Source: B1Sed10-231 sp046483385
Lineage (GTDB): Bacteria; Planctomycetota; Brocadiia; SM23-32
DNA length: 64,000 nt
Reading direction: 5' to 3'
Assembly: GCA_046483385.1 (NCBI GenBank)
Contig: JAWODG010000069.1
Location: 35,105-99,104 of the forward strand
In this document: positions 42,339-51,199 of the stretch, in pieces
Layout: every line of letters starts with the position of its first letter
Position numbering within the stretch: position 1 is the stretch's first letter
Notes under the pieces: generated by a model
Databases searched by the model: none
The model's input: only the letters and a program-made list of their open reading frames with translations
Told to the model about the DNA's origin: nothing
Made by a program: the position numbers and the translations under genes

Positions 42339-44788
42339 TCGCCCCCTCCCGATGCTCGAGCGCGTGAGGGGCGCCTCCCGAACATGCCCCGCAGCCGGCC
42401 GTGGTCGCGGGGCTGTTCGCCGAACTCGACTTCGCTGGCGGTGTGCGTCCGCCGGGTGACGCTGATCCAGCGGGCCAGCGCCATCTCGACCAGCACGACC
42501 AGCAACGCGCAGAGCAGCAACTGCTTCCATATCTCGCGGCCCGGCCTGTCGCCGGCCATCATGGTCGCCAGTTCCCGCGCGTCACGCGGGCGCAGGAACG
42601 GCACGTAATCGCGCGCGGCCAGCAGCTCCTCCTCGGTCAGCGGGTCAAGGCGGCTTTCCTCCGGGTTCCGCAGGACCACGAACGGCACGGAGGACGCCTC
42701 CGGATCGGTCGCTGGTTGGAATCGGTAAAGGCCCGGCCGGGCCGTCCCCGCAAAGGTCAGTTGCGTTCCGCCCGCCGTTGTCTGCGTGGCGGCCGTCCGT
42801 GTGTTCCCCGCGGGCGTCAGCACCCGCCACGGACCGACGTCATCGTCGGCCTGCGGCACGGACAGGAAGACTTGCGCGCCGGGGCGCAAGTTGAACTCGG
42901 GCATTGCGGGGGCCGACAGGTGATACACAAGCTCGTGCAACAGGGGGACGTAACTCGCGAGCGAGGGCAGGTTGGTCTCGCGCCGGCCCAGGGAGAACGG
43001 CATGAGGATCACGGAGCCGCGCCCGACGCGGCCCTCGACCATCAGCGGCGCGCCGGTGTCCAGCTCACCCCCGACCCGCACATCCCCGCGCTGCGCGTGT
43101 GGTTCCAGTTGCCAGTAGTGGCGCACCGTGGCCGACGCGCCGTCTGAGCGGCTGGCGGCGAAGTGCCTGAGGGCGGGATGGGTGCAGGTCTGCAACAGGG
43201 GACGGGCGGGAGGGTCCCCGGCTGACATCCGCGCCGCTAACGCCGCCGGCAGAATGGGGCCGCCTCCCGGGGCCTCCCAGCCGTTGTATAATTCGGCTTC
43301 CGCGTTTGTGCCGGGGGCCACCAGCAAACCGCCCCCGTCCCGCACGAACTGCCGGAGCCGCTCGGCCGCTTGAGCTGAGAGCCGGCTCAGGCCCGCGAGC
43401 ACAACCACCCGGTAATCCCGCAATTCAACCGTATCAAGTTGGGCAGAGGTAATGGTCCTCGGTGCGACGAAGCTGATCCGCTCCGCCCGGGCTCCCTCGC
43501 CGGGTGCCAGGGCGAGTCGCGCCGTCAATATGCCCTCCCCTGTGCCGGATGACGCCGGGCCGCCGCCGACTAACAGCACAGGGAGAGTGTCGAGTACGTT
43601 GACGACGCGGACGGCGGTGTTGTCCGCCGGCAGGTCGTCATCGCCGGCAAGCTCAGCCGCGACTACGTGCGGTCCCGGCCGGGTGAACCGATGCCGGAAC
43701 GTGATCGTCTCCGAGGCACCGGGTGACAGTGCGCTCAGGTGGCGCGTCCGCGCCGTGTCCCCGTCAACGGTCAGATGCACCGCCAGGCCACGAGTGGGGA
43801 CGCTGCCTGTATTGCGGATCTGAACGGCCAGCTCGACGGGACGGCCGACGCCCACAACGCGCCGCGCGGCGGTGACCTCCGCAACGGCCGCGTTGTCCCA
43901 CGTGCGCGGCAGAGGCAGCAGGCGGCACAGCACGCGGGTGGAGCGGGGCAACTGCTCCAGCGTGGAGGCGGCGAACCGCCAGCGCGGCTCGTCGTCCAGC
44001 TTCCATCCAACGGCCTGACCGTCGGTGATGAGCACGATCTGCTTGCCCGGGTTCTGTCCGCCGGCCACCAGGGACGCCGCGAAGGCGAGGGTGTCCGGCA
44101 GGGACATGGTGCCGCCGACCGGCGTGACCGAGTCGAGGGCGGCCTTTATCTCCTCAGGGTCCGAAACCAGGCCCGGTGTGACGCTGACGGGCATGGCGCC
44201 GGCCACGATGACGGCGACCTTGTCGTCCCGCCCGCGGGCATTGGCCGCGGCACGGGCCTCCTCCACGGCGCGTTGGAAGCTGCTTCGTCCCTCCACGAGG
44301 GCCTCCATGGACGTGGAACCGTCAATGATGAGGGCAACGTCGCGGGCGCCCGCCCCGGCGGTCCAGCGGGAACTCTGGAACCGGTGTTCCAGCAGGGCGG
44401 CAGCGCCGGCCCCTACAAGGAGCAGTCCCGCCAGGCCCAGAAGCCCGAGGGCAACCCTTCTGCGGCTCCACATGACCACGCCGAGCCCGAAGCAGACCGA
44501 CGCGGCCAGCGCGGCCGGCAGGATAACCAGCCACGGCACGCGCGAGCCGGCCGGGACGAATGGCCGCGCGGCGGCCAGCACCAGCAGCGCGATTAGCAGG
44601 CAGCGCATCGCCATAAGCAGCATCTCCTCCAGCAGGATGCGCTTGCGGCGTGCGGCCAGTGAATCCAGCAGGAACTGCATGGCACCCCAGTCCGTGGTGC
44701 GCGGCCGGCGGCGGTGCAAAAGGTGGATGAGGATGGGAATCCCCACGCCGAACAATGCGACCAGGATGGCGGGGTTGAGGAATGTCAT
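42335..44788 (-). CDS. BatA-type VWA-domain membrane protein
   Basis: An 817-residue protein beginning MTFLNPAILVALFGVGIPI, the aerotolerance regulator N-terminal domain, with LIHLLHRRR at the membrane border. Two TMs follow (MRCLLIALLVLAAARPF and LVILPAALAASVCFGLGVV), then VWA with the MIDAS start IIDGSTSM and a later TDGQAVG. The central part has Ig-like and GATase-like stretches, and a C-terminal TM (LLLCALLVVLVEMALARW) closes it. ATG 44788 overlaps the upstream stop (ATGA) and is therefore used in place of an in-frame ATG at 44854. It probably interacts with MoxR and the other VWA protein at the inner membrane. Confidence 0.9.
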   Translation of the reverse strand: MTFLNPAILVALFGVGIPILIHLLHRRRPRTTDWGAMQFLLDSLAARRKRILLEEMLLMAMRCLLIALLVLAAARPFVPAGSRVPWLVILPAALAASVCFGLGVVMWSRRRVALGLLGLAGLLLVGAGAAALLEHRFQSSRWTAGAGARDVALIIDGSTSMEALVEGRSSFQRAVEEARAAANARGRDDKVAVIVAGAMPVSVTPGLVSDPEEIKAALDSVTPVGGTMSLPDTLAFAASLVAGGQNPGKQIVLITDGQAVGWKLDDEPRWRFAASTLEQLPRSTRVLCRLLPLPRTWDNAAVAEVTAARRVVGVGRPVELAVQIRNTGSVPTRGLAVHLTVDGDTARTRHLSALSPGASETITFRHRFTRPGPHVVAAELAGDDDLPADNTAVRVVNVLDTLPVLLVGGGPASSGTGEGILTARLALAPGEGARAERISFVAPRTITSAQLDTVELRDYRVVVLAGLSRLSAQAAERLRQFVRDGGGLLVAPGTNAEAELYNGWEAPGGGPILPAALAARMSAGDPPARPLLQTCTHPALRHFAASRSDGASATVRHYWQLEPHAQRGDVRVGGELDTGAPLMVEGRVGRGSVILMPFSLGRRETNLPSLASYVPLLHELVYHLSAPAMPEFNLRPGAQVFLSVPQADDDVGPWRVLTPAGNTRTAATQTTAGGTQLTFAGTARPGLYRFQPATDPEASSVPFVVLRNPEESRLDPLTEEELLAARDYVPFLRPRDARELATMMAGDRPGREIWKQLLLCALLVVLVEMALARWISVTRRTHTASEVEFGEQPRDHGRLRGMFGRRPSRARASGGGE

Positions 44789-45726
44789 TTCACCTGCCGT
44801 CGGCGCCGGGCCAGATAGTCCGTCAGTGCCACGTCGAAGCTGTCGCGCGTGCACACCGGAACGTAATCGATTCTCATGCGTCCGTAGCCAATCTCCAGCC
44901 GCCGCACGAAGCGCCGCACCCGGTCCAGGTAGTCCGCACGGAGAGCGCCCGCGTCGAGCTGCACGAGGTTGGCCGAATCCTCCAGGTCGCGGAACTGCGA
45001 CTCCCCGTTGAACGGGAAGGTGAACTCCTCCTGCGCCATCACGTGCAGCACGATGACCTCATGCTTGCGATAGCGGAAGTGCTGGAAGGCGCGCAGTATC
45101 TCGTCGGGGTCGCCGAACAGGTCCGAGACGACGATGACCAGTCCGCGGCGATGGATGCGCTCGGCAATGTCGTGGAAGATGGCGGCCGGCGCCGTCTCGC
45201 CGCCCGGGGCGGTCCCGTGGAGTTCCTTCAGCAGCGTGCGCACGTGGCTGGGACGGCTCCGGGCGGGGATGTAGCGGCGTATCTCGTCGTCGAACGTCAC
45301 AAGCCCGACAGCGTCCTGCTGGTGGATCATCATGTGCGACAGAGTTGCTGCCAGCATGCGGGCGTACTCGAACTTGCTCAGCCGCCCCCCGTTCCGGCGG
45401 GCCGCCTTCTCGCCGCGGTAGGCCATCGAGCCTGAGGCGTCCACCAGCACCGTCGCGCGAAGGTTGCTGTCCTGGGTATACTGCTTGACGTAGTAGCGAT
45501 CGGAGCGGGCGTAAACCTTCCAGTCCAAATGGCTCACGTCGTCGCCGGGAACGTACTGACGGTGCTCGGCGAACTCGGCGGAAAAGCCCTTGTGGGGGCT
45601 CTTATGGCGTCCGGAGACGAAACCTTCCACGGCGTCCCGCGCGATCAGCTCAAGCCGATGGACGCGCGCCAGCGCCTCCGGGTCCAGCAGTTCCATGTAG
45701 TCGGGCTGTCCGCCTGTGTCGGCCAT
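44785..45726 (-). CDS. DUF58 / VWA-like protein
   Basis: A 313-residue cytoplasmic DUF58 protein. The DUF58 signature is present (GFSAEFAEHRQYVPGDDVSHLDWKVYAR split over residues 47-75), followed by a VWA-like half with MIDAS-type ATVLVDASGSMAY. DUF58 proteins are near-universal partners of MoxR ATPases, which are thought to remodel or activate VWA proteins. It starts 6 bp after the moxR stop and overlaps batA by 4 bp. Tail is basic (ARRRRQVK). Confidence 0.93.
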   Translation of the reverse strand: MADTGGQPDYMELLDPEALARVHRLELIARDAVEGFVSGRHKSPHKGFSAEFAEHRQYVPGDDVSHLDWKVYARSDRYYVKQYTQDSNLRATVLVDASGSMAYRGEKAARRNGGRLSKFEYARMLAATLSHMMIHQQDAVGLVTFDDEIRRYIPARSRPSHVRTLLKELHGTAPGGETAPAAIFHDIAERIHRRGLVIVVSDLFGDPDEILRAFQHFRYRKHEVIVLHVMAQEEFTFPFNGESQFRDLEDSANLVQLDAGALRADYLDRVRRFVRRLEIGYGRMRIDYVPVCTRDSFDVALTDYLARRRRQVK

Positions 45727-45732
45727 TGGTTG

Positions 45733-46794
45733 TTACGTCAACTCCTCCGCGCCGGTCGAGACCTCCTCCAGCAGGCGCGCCACCACGTCATCTGAACTCA
45801 GCCCCGCCGCTTCGGCGTTGAAGGTGGTTATGACGCGGTGCCGCAGCACGGCCGGCGCCAGCGCGCGAACGTCCTCGGTGGTGGCGTGATAGCGCCCGTG
45901 CAGGATGGACCGGGCCCGGGCGCCCAGTATGAGGTATATTCCGGCCCGCGGCCCCGCGCCCCACTCGACCAGTTCGTTGATGAACTCGGGCGCCTCTTCC
46001 CGGCCCGGTCGCGATTCCCGCACCAGCGCCCGGGCGTACTCGAAGACGTGGTCCGCCACCGGCACCCGCCGCACGATGCGCTGCAGCTCCAGAATCTCCT
46101 CACCCGTGAGCACCGGCTCCAGGTCCGCCTCGTAGGCGCCGGTCACCTGCTTCATGATGGCCAGCTCTTCGTCCGCGGACGGATAGTCCACGATGACGTT
46201 GAACATGAACCGGTCCAACTGGGCTTCCGGCAGGGGATAGGTGCCCTCCTGCTCGATGGGGTTCTGGGTGGCCAGAACCACGAAGGGCTCCGGCAGCGTG
46301 TGCGTCTTCTCCCCCACGGTGACGCTGTGCTCCTGCATCGCCTCCAGCAGGGCGGCCTGCGTCTTGGGGGGCGTGCGGTTTATCTCGTCGGCCAGTATCA
46401 TGTTGGCGAACAGCGGCCCGTGCACGAAACGGAAGAACCGCTTGCCCGTGGTGTGGTCCTCTTCCAGCACGTCGGTGCCCGTGATGTCGGAGGGCATCTG
46501 GTCGGGAGTGAACTGGATGCGGCTGAAGCTGAGGTGCAGCACGCGGGCCAGCGTGCGCACCAGCAGAGTCTTGGCAAGGCCCGGCACCCCGACCAACAAA
46601 GCATGGCCCCGGCAGAAGAGGCTGATGAGCACCTCCTCGATAACCTTCTCCTGCCCCACGATGACGCGGCCGAGCTGGTCGGTCATCTTCTCGTAGGCGG
46701 CGCTCAGCGCCTTCACCGCCTCAATGTCGTCCTGCTTACGGACCGTCGCGGACGCGGTTCGTCCGGATTCCGGTCCCGTTTCCTCGTTGCTCAT
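45733..46794 (-). CDS. MoxR-family AAA+ ATPase
   Basis: A 353-residue AAA+ chaperone of the MoxR family. Walker A is GVPGLAKTLLVRTLA; Walker B is ILADEINRTPPKTQAALLEAMQE, the MoxR signature; the sensor 1 region is VLATQNPIEQEGTYPLPEAQ, and the C-terminal lid has ARSILHGRYHATTEDV. AAGGAGAA at 46810-46803 precedes the ATG by 8 bp and sets the start. It is the first gene of a six-gene operon (MoxR, DUF58, BatA-VWA, VWA-GATase, DUF4175, toroid protein). In other bacteria this group supports envelope stress resistance or metal-cofactor insertion; which applies here cannot be told. Confidence 0.95.
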   Translation of the reverse strand: MSNEETGPESGRTASATVRKQDDIEAVKALSAAYEKMTDQLGRVIVGQEKVIEEVLISLFCRGHALLVGVPGLAKTLLVRTLARVLHLSFSRIQFTPDQMPSDITGTDVLEEDHTTGKRFFRFVHGPLFANMILADEINRTPPKTQAALLEAMQEHSVTVGEKTHTLPEPFVVLATQNPIEQEGTYPLPEAQLDRFMFNVIVDYPSADEELAIMKQVTGAYEADLEPVLTGEEILELQRIVRRVPVADHVFEYARALVRESRPGREEAPEFINELVEWGAGPRAGIYLILGARARSILHGRYHATTEDVRALAPAVLRHRVITTFNAEAAGLSSDDVVARLLEEVSTGAEELT

Positions 46795-46865
46795 CCCGGC
46801 GGTTCTCCTTCAGGCAGTACCGGCCTGTTGCGGAAAGCGAGGTATGTTCCCCGTTTGCTCCACTG

Positions 46866-46881
46866 CATGCACCGGTGCATG
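46866..46881. promoter_or_regulatory. Perfect 16-bp palindrome, candidate operator
   Basis: CATGCACCGGTGCATG is a perfect dyad located between the divergently oriented moxR operon and the phosphoesterase gene, about 70 bp upstream of the moxR start and about 70 bp upstream of the other gene's -35 box. Confidence 0.35.
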
Positions 46882-46951
46882 ATAGGTATGTGGGCGGGTC
46901 AGGGCAAGTCGGTGCGCGGAAAAGAGGCCCAACAGCCGCGGACGAAAGGGG

Positions 46952-46980
46952 TTGACACGATGCGCCGGGGGGTGTACACG
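46952..46980 (+). promoter_or_regulatory. Promoter of the phosphoesterase gene
   Basis: TTGACA at 46952-46957 and TACACG at 46975-46980 with a 17-bp spacer, about 35 bp before the ATG at 47013. Confidence 0.5.
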
Positions 46981-47012
46981 AAAGGAGGAACGGCTTCTCA
47001 GGGGGTGGGGGC

Positions 47013-47873
47013 ATGATAGCGGCCATCTCGGACATTCACGCGAACCTGGAAGCCCTCCGAGTCGTGATGGACCGCATCCGCGAGTGCTCGGCCATTTATT
47101 GCGCGGGTGACATCGTCGGCTACGGGCCGAACCCCAACGAATGCTGTGAACTTCTTCGGGAGCGCGGCGTGAGGGTTGTCCTGGGCAACCACGATATCGT
47201 CTGTGCCCACTACGACCGCTTAGTGGACACAGACCCCGCCCGATTGACCCCTCGGGAGAAACTGGCCCGGACCACGCTGAGCCAGATGAACTCGGTCGCC
47301 CGTCAGTCCTGTGCCTGGACCCACCGCGTGCTGAGCGACGAGAATCTGGAATACCTGCGCAGCCTGCCGTTGGTGTTCCGCGAGGGCAGTATCTCGGTCA
47401 TCCACGGTTCGCCCGGCTCCGACTACCACAAACTGAACACCTACCTGCAGGAGAAATATGAGACGCTCAGCTCGCAAAGGCGGGCTTACGGCATGGGGTT
47501 CACGGAGTTTTGCGGGGAACTACTCGACGAGATGGAGACCATGATACTCATCGTGGGTCACACTCACATTCCGTACAAGGGGTATGTCTACCGCGGCGCG
47601 CGCTGGAACTGGCTGCCGCGCTTCCTGACCCGGGAGAACTGGGTGATAAACCCCGGTGCCGTGGGCCAGCCCCGCCGCGGCAAAGAGGCCACCTTCGCCC
47701 TCATCAAGCTGCCCCTCTTCCCCTACCTGCACCCCCGGGCGTCCTTCCGGTTCCTGGAGCACTACGTCCAGCAATGCGCGGTCTCCTACGACAGGCGGGA
47801 GACCATCCGGAAGATAGACGGTATCGAGGAGCTGGATGAACCGGTGCGTTTCATGCTGAGCAACTGGTTTTAG
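47013..47873 (+). CDS. Calcineurin-like metallophosphoesterase (YfcE/MJ0936-like)
   Basis: A 286-residue two-metal phosphoesterase. All signature blocks are visible: SDIHANLEAL (residues 6-15), AGDIVGYGPNPNE, LGNHD, VIHGSPG and IVGHTHIPYKG. YfcE-type enzymes hydrolyse phosphodiesters or cyclic nucleotides; the physiological substrate is not inferable. The GGTGGGGG ribosome binding site lies just before the ATG. The stop codon TAG (47871-47873) is formed by the TA target site plus the first G of an inserted miniature element, so the coding sequence ends exactly at an element junction. Confidence 0.93.
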   Translation: MIAAISDIHANLEALRVVMDRIRECSAIYCAGDIVGYGPNPNECCELLRERGVRVVLGNHDIVCAHYDRLVDTDPARLTPREKLARTTLSQMNSVARQSCAWTHRVLSDENLEYLRSLPLVFREGSISVIHGSPGSDYHKLNTYLQEKYETLSSQRRAYGMGFTEFCGELLDEMETMILIVGHTHIPYKGYVYRGARWNWLPRFLTRENWVINPGAVGQPRRGKEATFALIKLPLFPYLHPRASFRFLEHYVQQCAVSYDRRETIRKIDGIEELDEPVRFMLSNWF

Positions 47874-48032
47874 GCTCTGTCTGAAAAACCGGGCCTGGAT
47901 TCGAGTGGCTGCATCGACGTCCGGCTGCGTCCGCCTGCACCGACATGTCACAGTGACATGCCTGCTTCCGCGTCCTTTCCGGCCGCCGATTCGCTCGCTC
48001 TCGGTCCGCCGGCCGATTCCTCAGACAGAGCC
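47873..48032. mobile_element. Miniature inverted-repeat element (MITE-like), TA target duplication
   Basis: A 160-bp element with 20-bp terminal inverted repeats at 47873-47892 and 48013-48032 (three mismatches; ends GGCTCTGTCTGA...TCAGACAGAGCC), bounded by TA on both sides (47871-47872 and 48033-48034). The centre is a perfect dyad CATGTCAC-A-GTGACATG (47944-47960), so the whole element can fold into one long imperfect hairpin. It has no gene. TA duplication with inverted ends fits IS630/mariner-type mobility. It differs in sequence from the element at 18315-18491. Confidence 0.7.
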
Positions 48033-48074
48033 TAAGCGCCGGCCCGTCGCGCGCCTCCCCGGTCGTCGTGTGTG

Positions 48075-48095
48075 GCACAGCCGCCTCGGCTGTGC
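48075..48095. repeat. GGCACAGCCG hairpin repeat
   Basis: Perfect 9-bp stem GCACAGCCG-CCT-CGGCTGTGC. A related outer arm (GGCACAGCCG) with a different inner dyad occurs at 56600-56632. No T-tract follows, so it is not a terminator. Confidence 0.45.
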
Positions 48096-48224
48096 GGCCT
48101 TGCCATTGCGTTCTGGGAGGGCTCGGGCCTGCCGGGCCGGCGCGCGCGGCCGGCCGTCCCCGGCCGACCGCGCGGGCGCAATGCGCCGCACCCGGGCTGC
48201 CTGTAACCACGACGCCCCCCTGCC

Positions 48225-48527
48225 TCAAAGAGGTGGAGACGTTCTGCGCCCCGGACCGGAACGTCGGTCGCGGCGCTTCGTGCCGTTGAGTTCGGCCTCG
48301 AGGCGCCGGGCCGCTTCCTCCCACTCCGGCCGCAGCGCGTCCGCGAAGGCCCCCTGACCCGTGACCGCCACAACGTACGCCGGCGCCATCGCGCCATCCT
48401 CCGACTCCCGAGCGTGCACGACCAACTGTTTCATCGTCGATACGGCCTCCAACATGGCTGACGACTGTCTCGCCCCTTCGTAATGCACGCGCCGTGCCAG
48501 ACCGGCATCATGCGGACAGCCGTTCAT
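48225..48527 (-). CDS. Small hypothetical protein
   Basis: A 100-codon frame with no recognised family. The central part, KQLVVHARESEDGAMAPAYVVAVTGQGAFADALRPEWEEAARRLEAEL, has normal composition for a soluble protein and a helical C-terminal half, ending in a basic Arg-rich tail. Two starts are possible: ATG 48527 (preceded by CAAGGG) or the internal ATG 48434 (MKQLVV, preceded by TTGGAGG about 12 bp upstream). It is divergent from the sigma-54 activator gene. No function is offered; coding status is moderately supported. Confidence 0.45.
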   Translation of the reverse strand: MNGCPHDAGLARRVHYEGARQSSAMLEAVSTMKQLVVHARESEDGAMAPAYVVAVTGQGAFADALRPEWEEAARRLEAELNGTKRRDRRSGPGRRTSPPL

Positions 48528-48640
48528 GAAAACCCTTGAAGAGCAAAGCGTTACAGCCTGCCTTGCTCCCCGCGCTGCCGCCCACGGGCATCGCTCGCCG
48601 CCACCTGGGGGCTTAAAAAGAGAGCAGTATCGCTCAAGTA

Positions 48641-48670
48641 TTGACTACAGGTGCCCGTTTGCCCTATCTT
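48641..48670 (+). promoter_or_regulatory. Candidate promoter of the sigma-54 activator gene
   Basis: TTGACT at 48641-48646 and TATCTT at 48665-48670 with an 18-bp spacer. The open frame begins inside this promoter, so translation from the ATG at 48785, preceded by AAGAGGA (48772-48778), is preferred. Confidence 0.4.
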
Positions 48671-48784
48671 GACCACGAGCGGAAGCGGAACGGCATCGGC
48701 ACAGCGGACAGCGACGAATTGCGCAGGATGAACGAACCGCGAATTCTGGGACCCGAGCCCGCGGCACTTACAAGAGGATTCCCA

Positions 48785-50350
48785 ATGAACGACCCGTCCG
48801 AAACGGCCATAGTTACCTACAACGGCATTGACGGGGCCTGCGCCGCCGCTATGGCCCTTCTGGAGTGTCCCGACGCCGAGGTTCTGGTCACCAGCGCGGC
48901 CCGCGTGGCGGAGACCTTCACGGAACTGGCGCGCCATCCCACGAAGTGGAGCGCCGTCCACGTCTGCGGGTTGGGCGTCTACTGCGATTGGTCCGAGCTG
49001 CTGGAGCCGGCCGAGACGCTCAGGAGGGCCGGAGTGGCCATCACCTGGTACTGCGGCCGGGGCTATCTGGAACCCGACGCCGAGAGATTCGCCGGCTTCT
49101 GCACACCAGCCTTCATGGAGGTCGGCAGCAACACGGAGGCCGTCTGCGAGCACCTGCAACTCACCGACCACCCCCACGCCGGGGCATTGATGTCCATCGC
49201 CCGGCACGATCCCCACCTGGAGGACGACCAGGCCGCGCCGACAGGGGACGAACGCTTTTGGACCGACCTGATAAACGCCGCCATCGCTGAGTATTTCAAG
49301 TATCAGGATACCGACGCCTACGCCGAGACCGTGTGCAAGTTGTCGCGATTGGAGGCTGGTCCGCACGACCGCGACCGTGTCGCGGTCTTCCGCCGCAGCG
49401 GCATGCGGCACGTGTTGTGGGGCAAGTCGGAGCCCATGCGCGCGCTCCGGCGCACCATCAGGCGGTGCGCGGAGGTGGACGAGCCGGTGCTGATCACGGG
49501 CGAATCCGGGGTCGGTAAGGAGTACGTCGCGCACCTGATCCACGAGCGGAGCCGGCGGGCCACCGAGGCATTCGTGCCGGTCAACTGCGCCCTCTTCGCC
49601 GGCAGCGCCGGCCTGGCCAACTCCGAGCTGTTCGGTCACGTCGAAGGGGCGTTCACGGGCGCGACTTCGGACCGGCCGGGCGCCTTCGCTGCCGCCGACG
49701 GTGGCATACTGTTCCTGGACGAAATCGCCGAGCTGCCCGCCGAAGTGCAGGCTAAGTTCCTGCGCGTGCTGGAGGACGGCCACGTCACCCCGGTGGGCTC
49801 GGACGAGCCCAGGAGGGTGGACGTGCGCGTGCTGGCGGCCACCAACCGCCGCCTGCCCACCATGATCCGTGAGGGCACCTTCCGGGCGGACCTCTACCAC
49901 CGCCTGTGCATCCTTCAGGTGCGCGTCCCGCCGCTGCGCGAGCATCCGGAGGACATCGGCACTATAGTGCGCGAACTGTTGCCGAGCCTGGCATCCGACG
50001 GGCGGGACCCCGACCTCGGGGAGGGGGACATAGAGAGACTTAAGGGCTACGACTGGCCGGGCAACGTGCGGCAGCTCATCAAGGTGCTCAAGCGGTTTCT
50101 CTACCTGGACCGGCCGGTCGGCGAACTGCTCGACGAAGAGCGGCGACTCGGCGCCCTGAGACCGTCGGACGACGGGGAAGGGGAAAGTCCCCTCTGGCCG
50201 CAGACTGCGGAAGACGTTCGCCCCATCCGCGAAGTGCGGGACGAGTACGCCCGGCGGGCCTTCGAGTTGCTGGAAGGCAACTACACGGCCACCGCCAGAG
50301 CCCTGGACATCGCAGTGAACACGCTGCGTTCGTACCTGCCGGATGACTGA
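48785..50350 (+). CDS. Sigma-54-dependent activator with N-terminal degenerate DHH-like domain
   Basis: A 521-residue enhancer-binding protein. The AAA+ core (about residues 215-455) has Walker A GESGVGKEYVAH, an intact sigma-54 contact loop GAFTGA, Walker B GGILFLDEI and the arginine-finger region DVRVLAATNRRL. A C-terminal Fis-type HTH follows (YTATARALDIAVNTLRSYL). The first 180 residues look like a DHH phosphoesterase fold: AIVTYNGIDGACAAAMALLE aligns with the first THxDxDGxxSA motif, and HVCGLGVYC and ITWYCGRGYLEPD sit where the second Asp and the DHH motif would be. The catalytic residues are mostly replaced, so a ligand-binding sensor is likelier than an enzyme. Confidence 0.85.
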   Translation: MNDPSETAIVTYNGIDGACAAAMALLECPDAEVLVTSAARVAETFTELARHPTKWSAVHVCGLGVYCDWSELLEPAETLRRAGVAITWYCGRGYLEPDAERFAGFCTPAFMEVGSNTEAVCEHLQLTDHPHAGALMSIARHDPHLEDDQAAPTGDERFWTDLINAAIAEYFKYQDTDAYAETVCKLSRLEAGPHDRDRVAVFRRSGMRHVLWGKSEPMRALRRTIRRCAEVDEPVLITGESGVGKEYVAHLIHERSRRATEAFVPVNCALFAGSAGLANSELFGHVEGAFTGATSDRPGAFAAADGGILFLDEIAELPAEVQAKFLRVLEDGHVTPVGSDEPRRVDVRVLAATNRRLPTMIREGTFRADLYHRLCILQVRVPPLREHPEDIGTIVRELLPSLASDGRDPDLGEGDIERLKGYDWPGNVRQLIKVLKRFLYLDRPVGELLDEERRLGALRPSDDGEGESPLWPQTAEDVRPIREVRDEYARRAFELLEGNYTATARALDIAVNTLRSYLPDD

Positions 50351-50531
50351 CGACCGACCGCCGGGGGCCACCCGGGACCACCGCGGGAGCGTGGCGGCAG
50401 ACCAGTGCAGCCCGCCGGGAAGCCGGTGGAAGTCGAAGTCCATCCCGTGTATAATCGGCCCACCGTCGATGGGGACATATCCGACGAGGGGCGGTGCGGG
50501 CACGCAGCGCCTCACGAAGGGGGGCAAGGTG

Positions 50532-51199
50532 ATGACCGGTATCCTGCTGGCCGACGATCATCGTATGGTCCGCGACGGTCTGCGAGCGCTGATCGAACGG
50601 CAGGAGGACATGAAGGTTGTGGGAGAGGCCGGGAATGGACGAGAGGCGGTCCGGCTGGCCCTCGAACTGAAACCCGATGTCGTGGTGATGGATATAGCGA
50701 TGCCGGACATGAACGGCCTCGAGGCCACGCGTCGGATCACCGCTTCCGGCGAGAAGCCGGTCGTCATCGCCATTTCGGTGTACACCGATCGGCAGACCGT
50801 TCTGCGTACACTCGACGCCGGCGCGTCCGGTTACGTCCCCAAGGTGTCGGCGTTCGCGGAGTTGCTGCGGGCCATCCGAGCGGTGGTCGGGGGGAACGTT
50901 TACGTCAGTCCCCGGGTGGCCGACACGGTCCTGCAGTATCGGCTGCGGACCGGGATGAGGGCCGAAGGGGAGGGGGTGGATGAACTGACCCCTCGCGAGC
51001 GGGAGTTCTGCAACTCATTGCGGAAGGCGCCACGAGCAAGCAGATCGGCCGGCGGCTGCACATCAGCGTGAAAACCGTGGGCAGCCACCGGCAGAGCATC
51101 ATGAACAAACTGGGACGCCACAATGTGGCGGACCTGACGCGCTATGCAGTCAGCGAGGGGCTCGTATCCCTCGAGGGAGAGCCCCCCGTCTTGCAGTAG
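50532..51199 (+). pseudogene. NarL/FixJ-type response regulator, single-base frameshift before the HTH
   Basis: The receiver domain is intact (ILLADDHRMVRDGL, phospho-acceptor in VVVMDIAMPDMNGLEA, AISVYTDRQ with Thr/Ser, and SGYVPK with Lys). The frame then reads DELTPREREF and loses the LuxR-type helix-turn-helix. In the -1 frame the following sequence encodes a perfect continuation (LIAEGATSKQIGRRLHISVK and TVGSHRQSIMNKLGRHN) to a TAG at 51197-51199. Adding one G at about 51005 restores GAG-GTT-CTG, EREVLQLIAEG. Thus the gene is either inactivated, a single-base assembly error, or expressed as a truncated receiver ending at 51071. ATG 50532 follows a G-rich ribosome binding site. No sensor kinase adjoins it. 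Confidence 0.8.
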
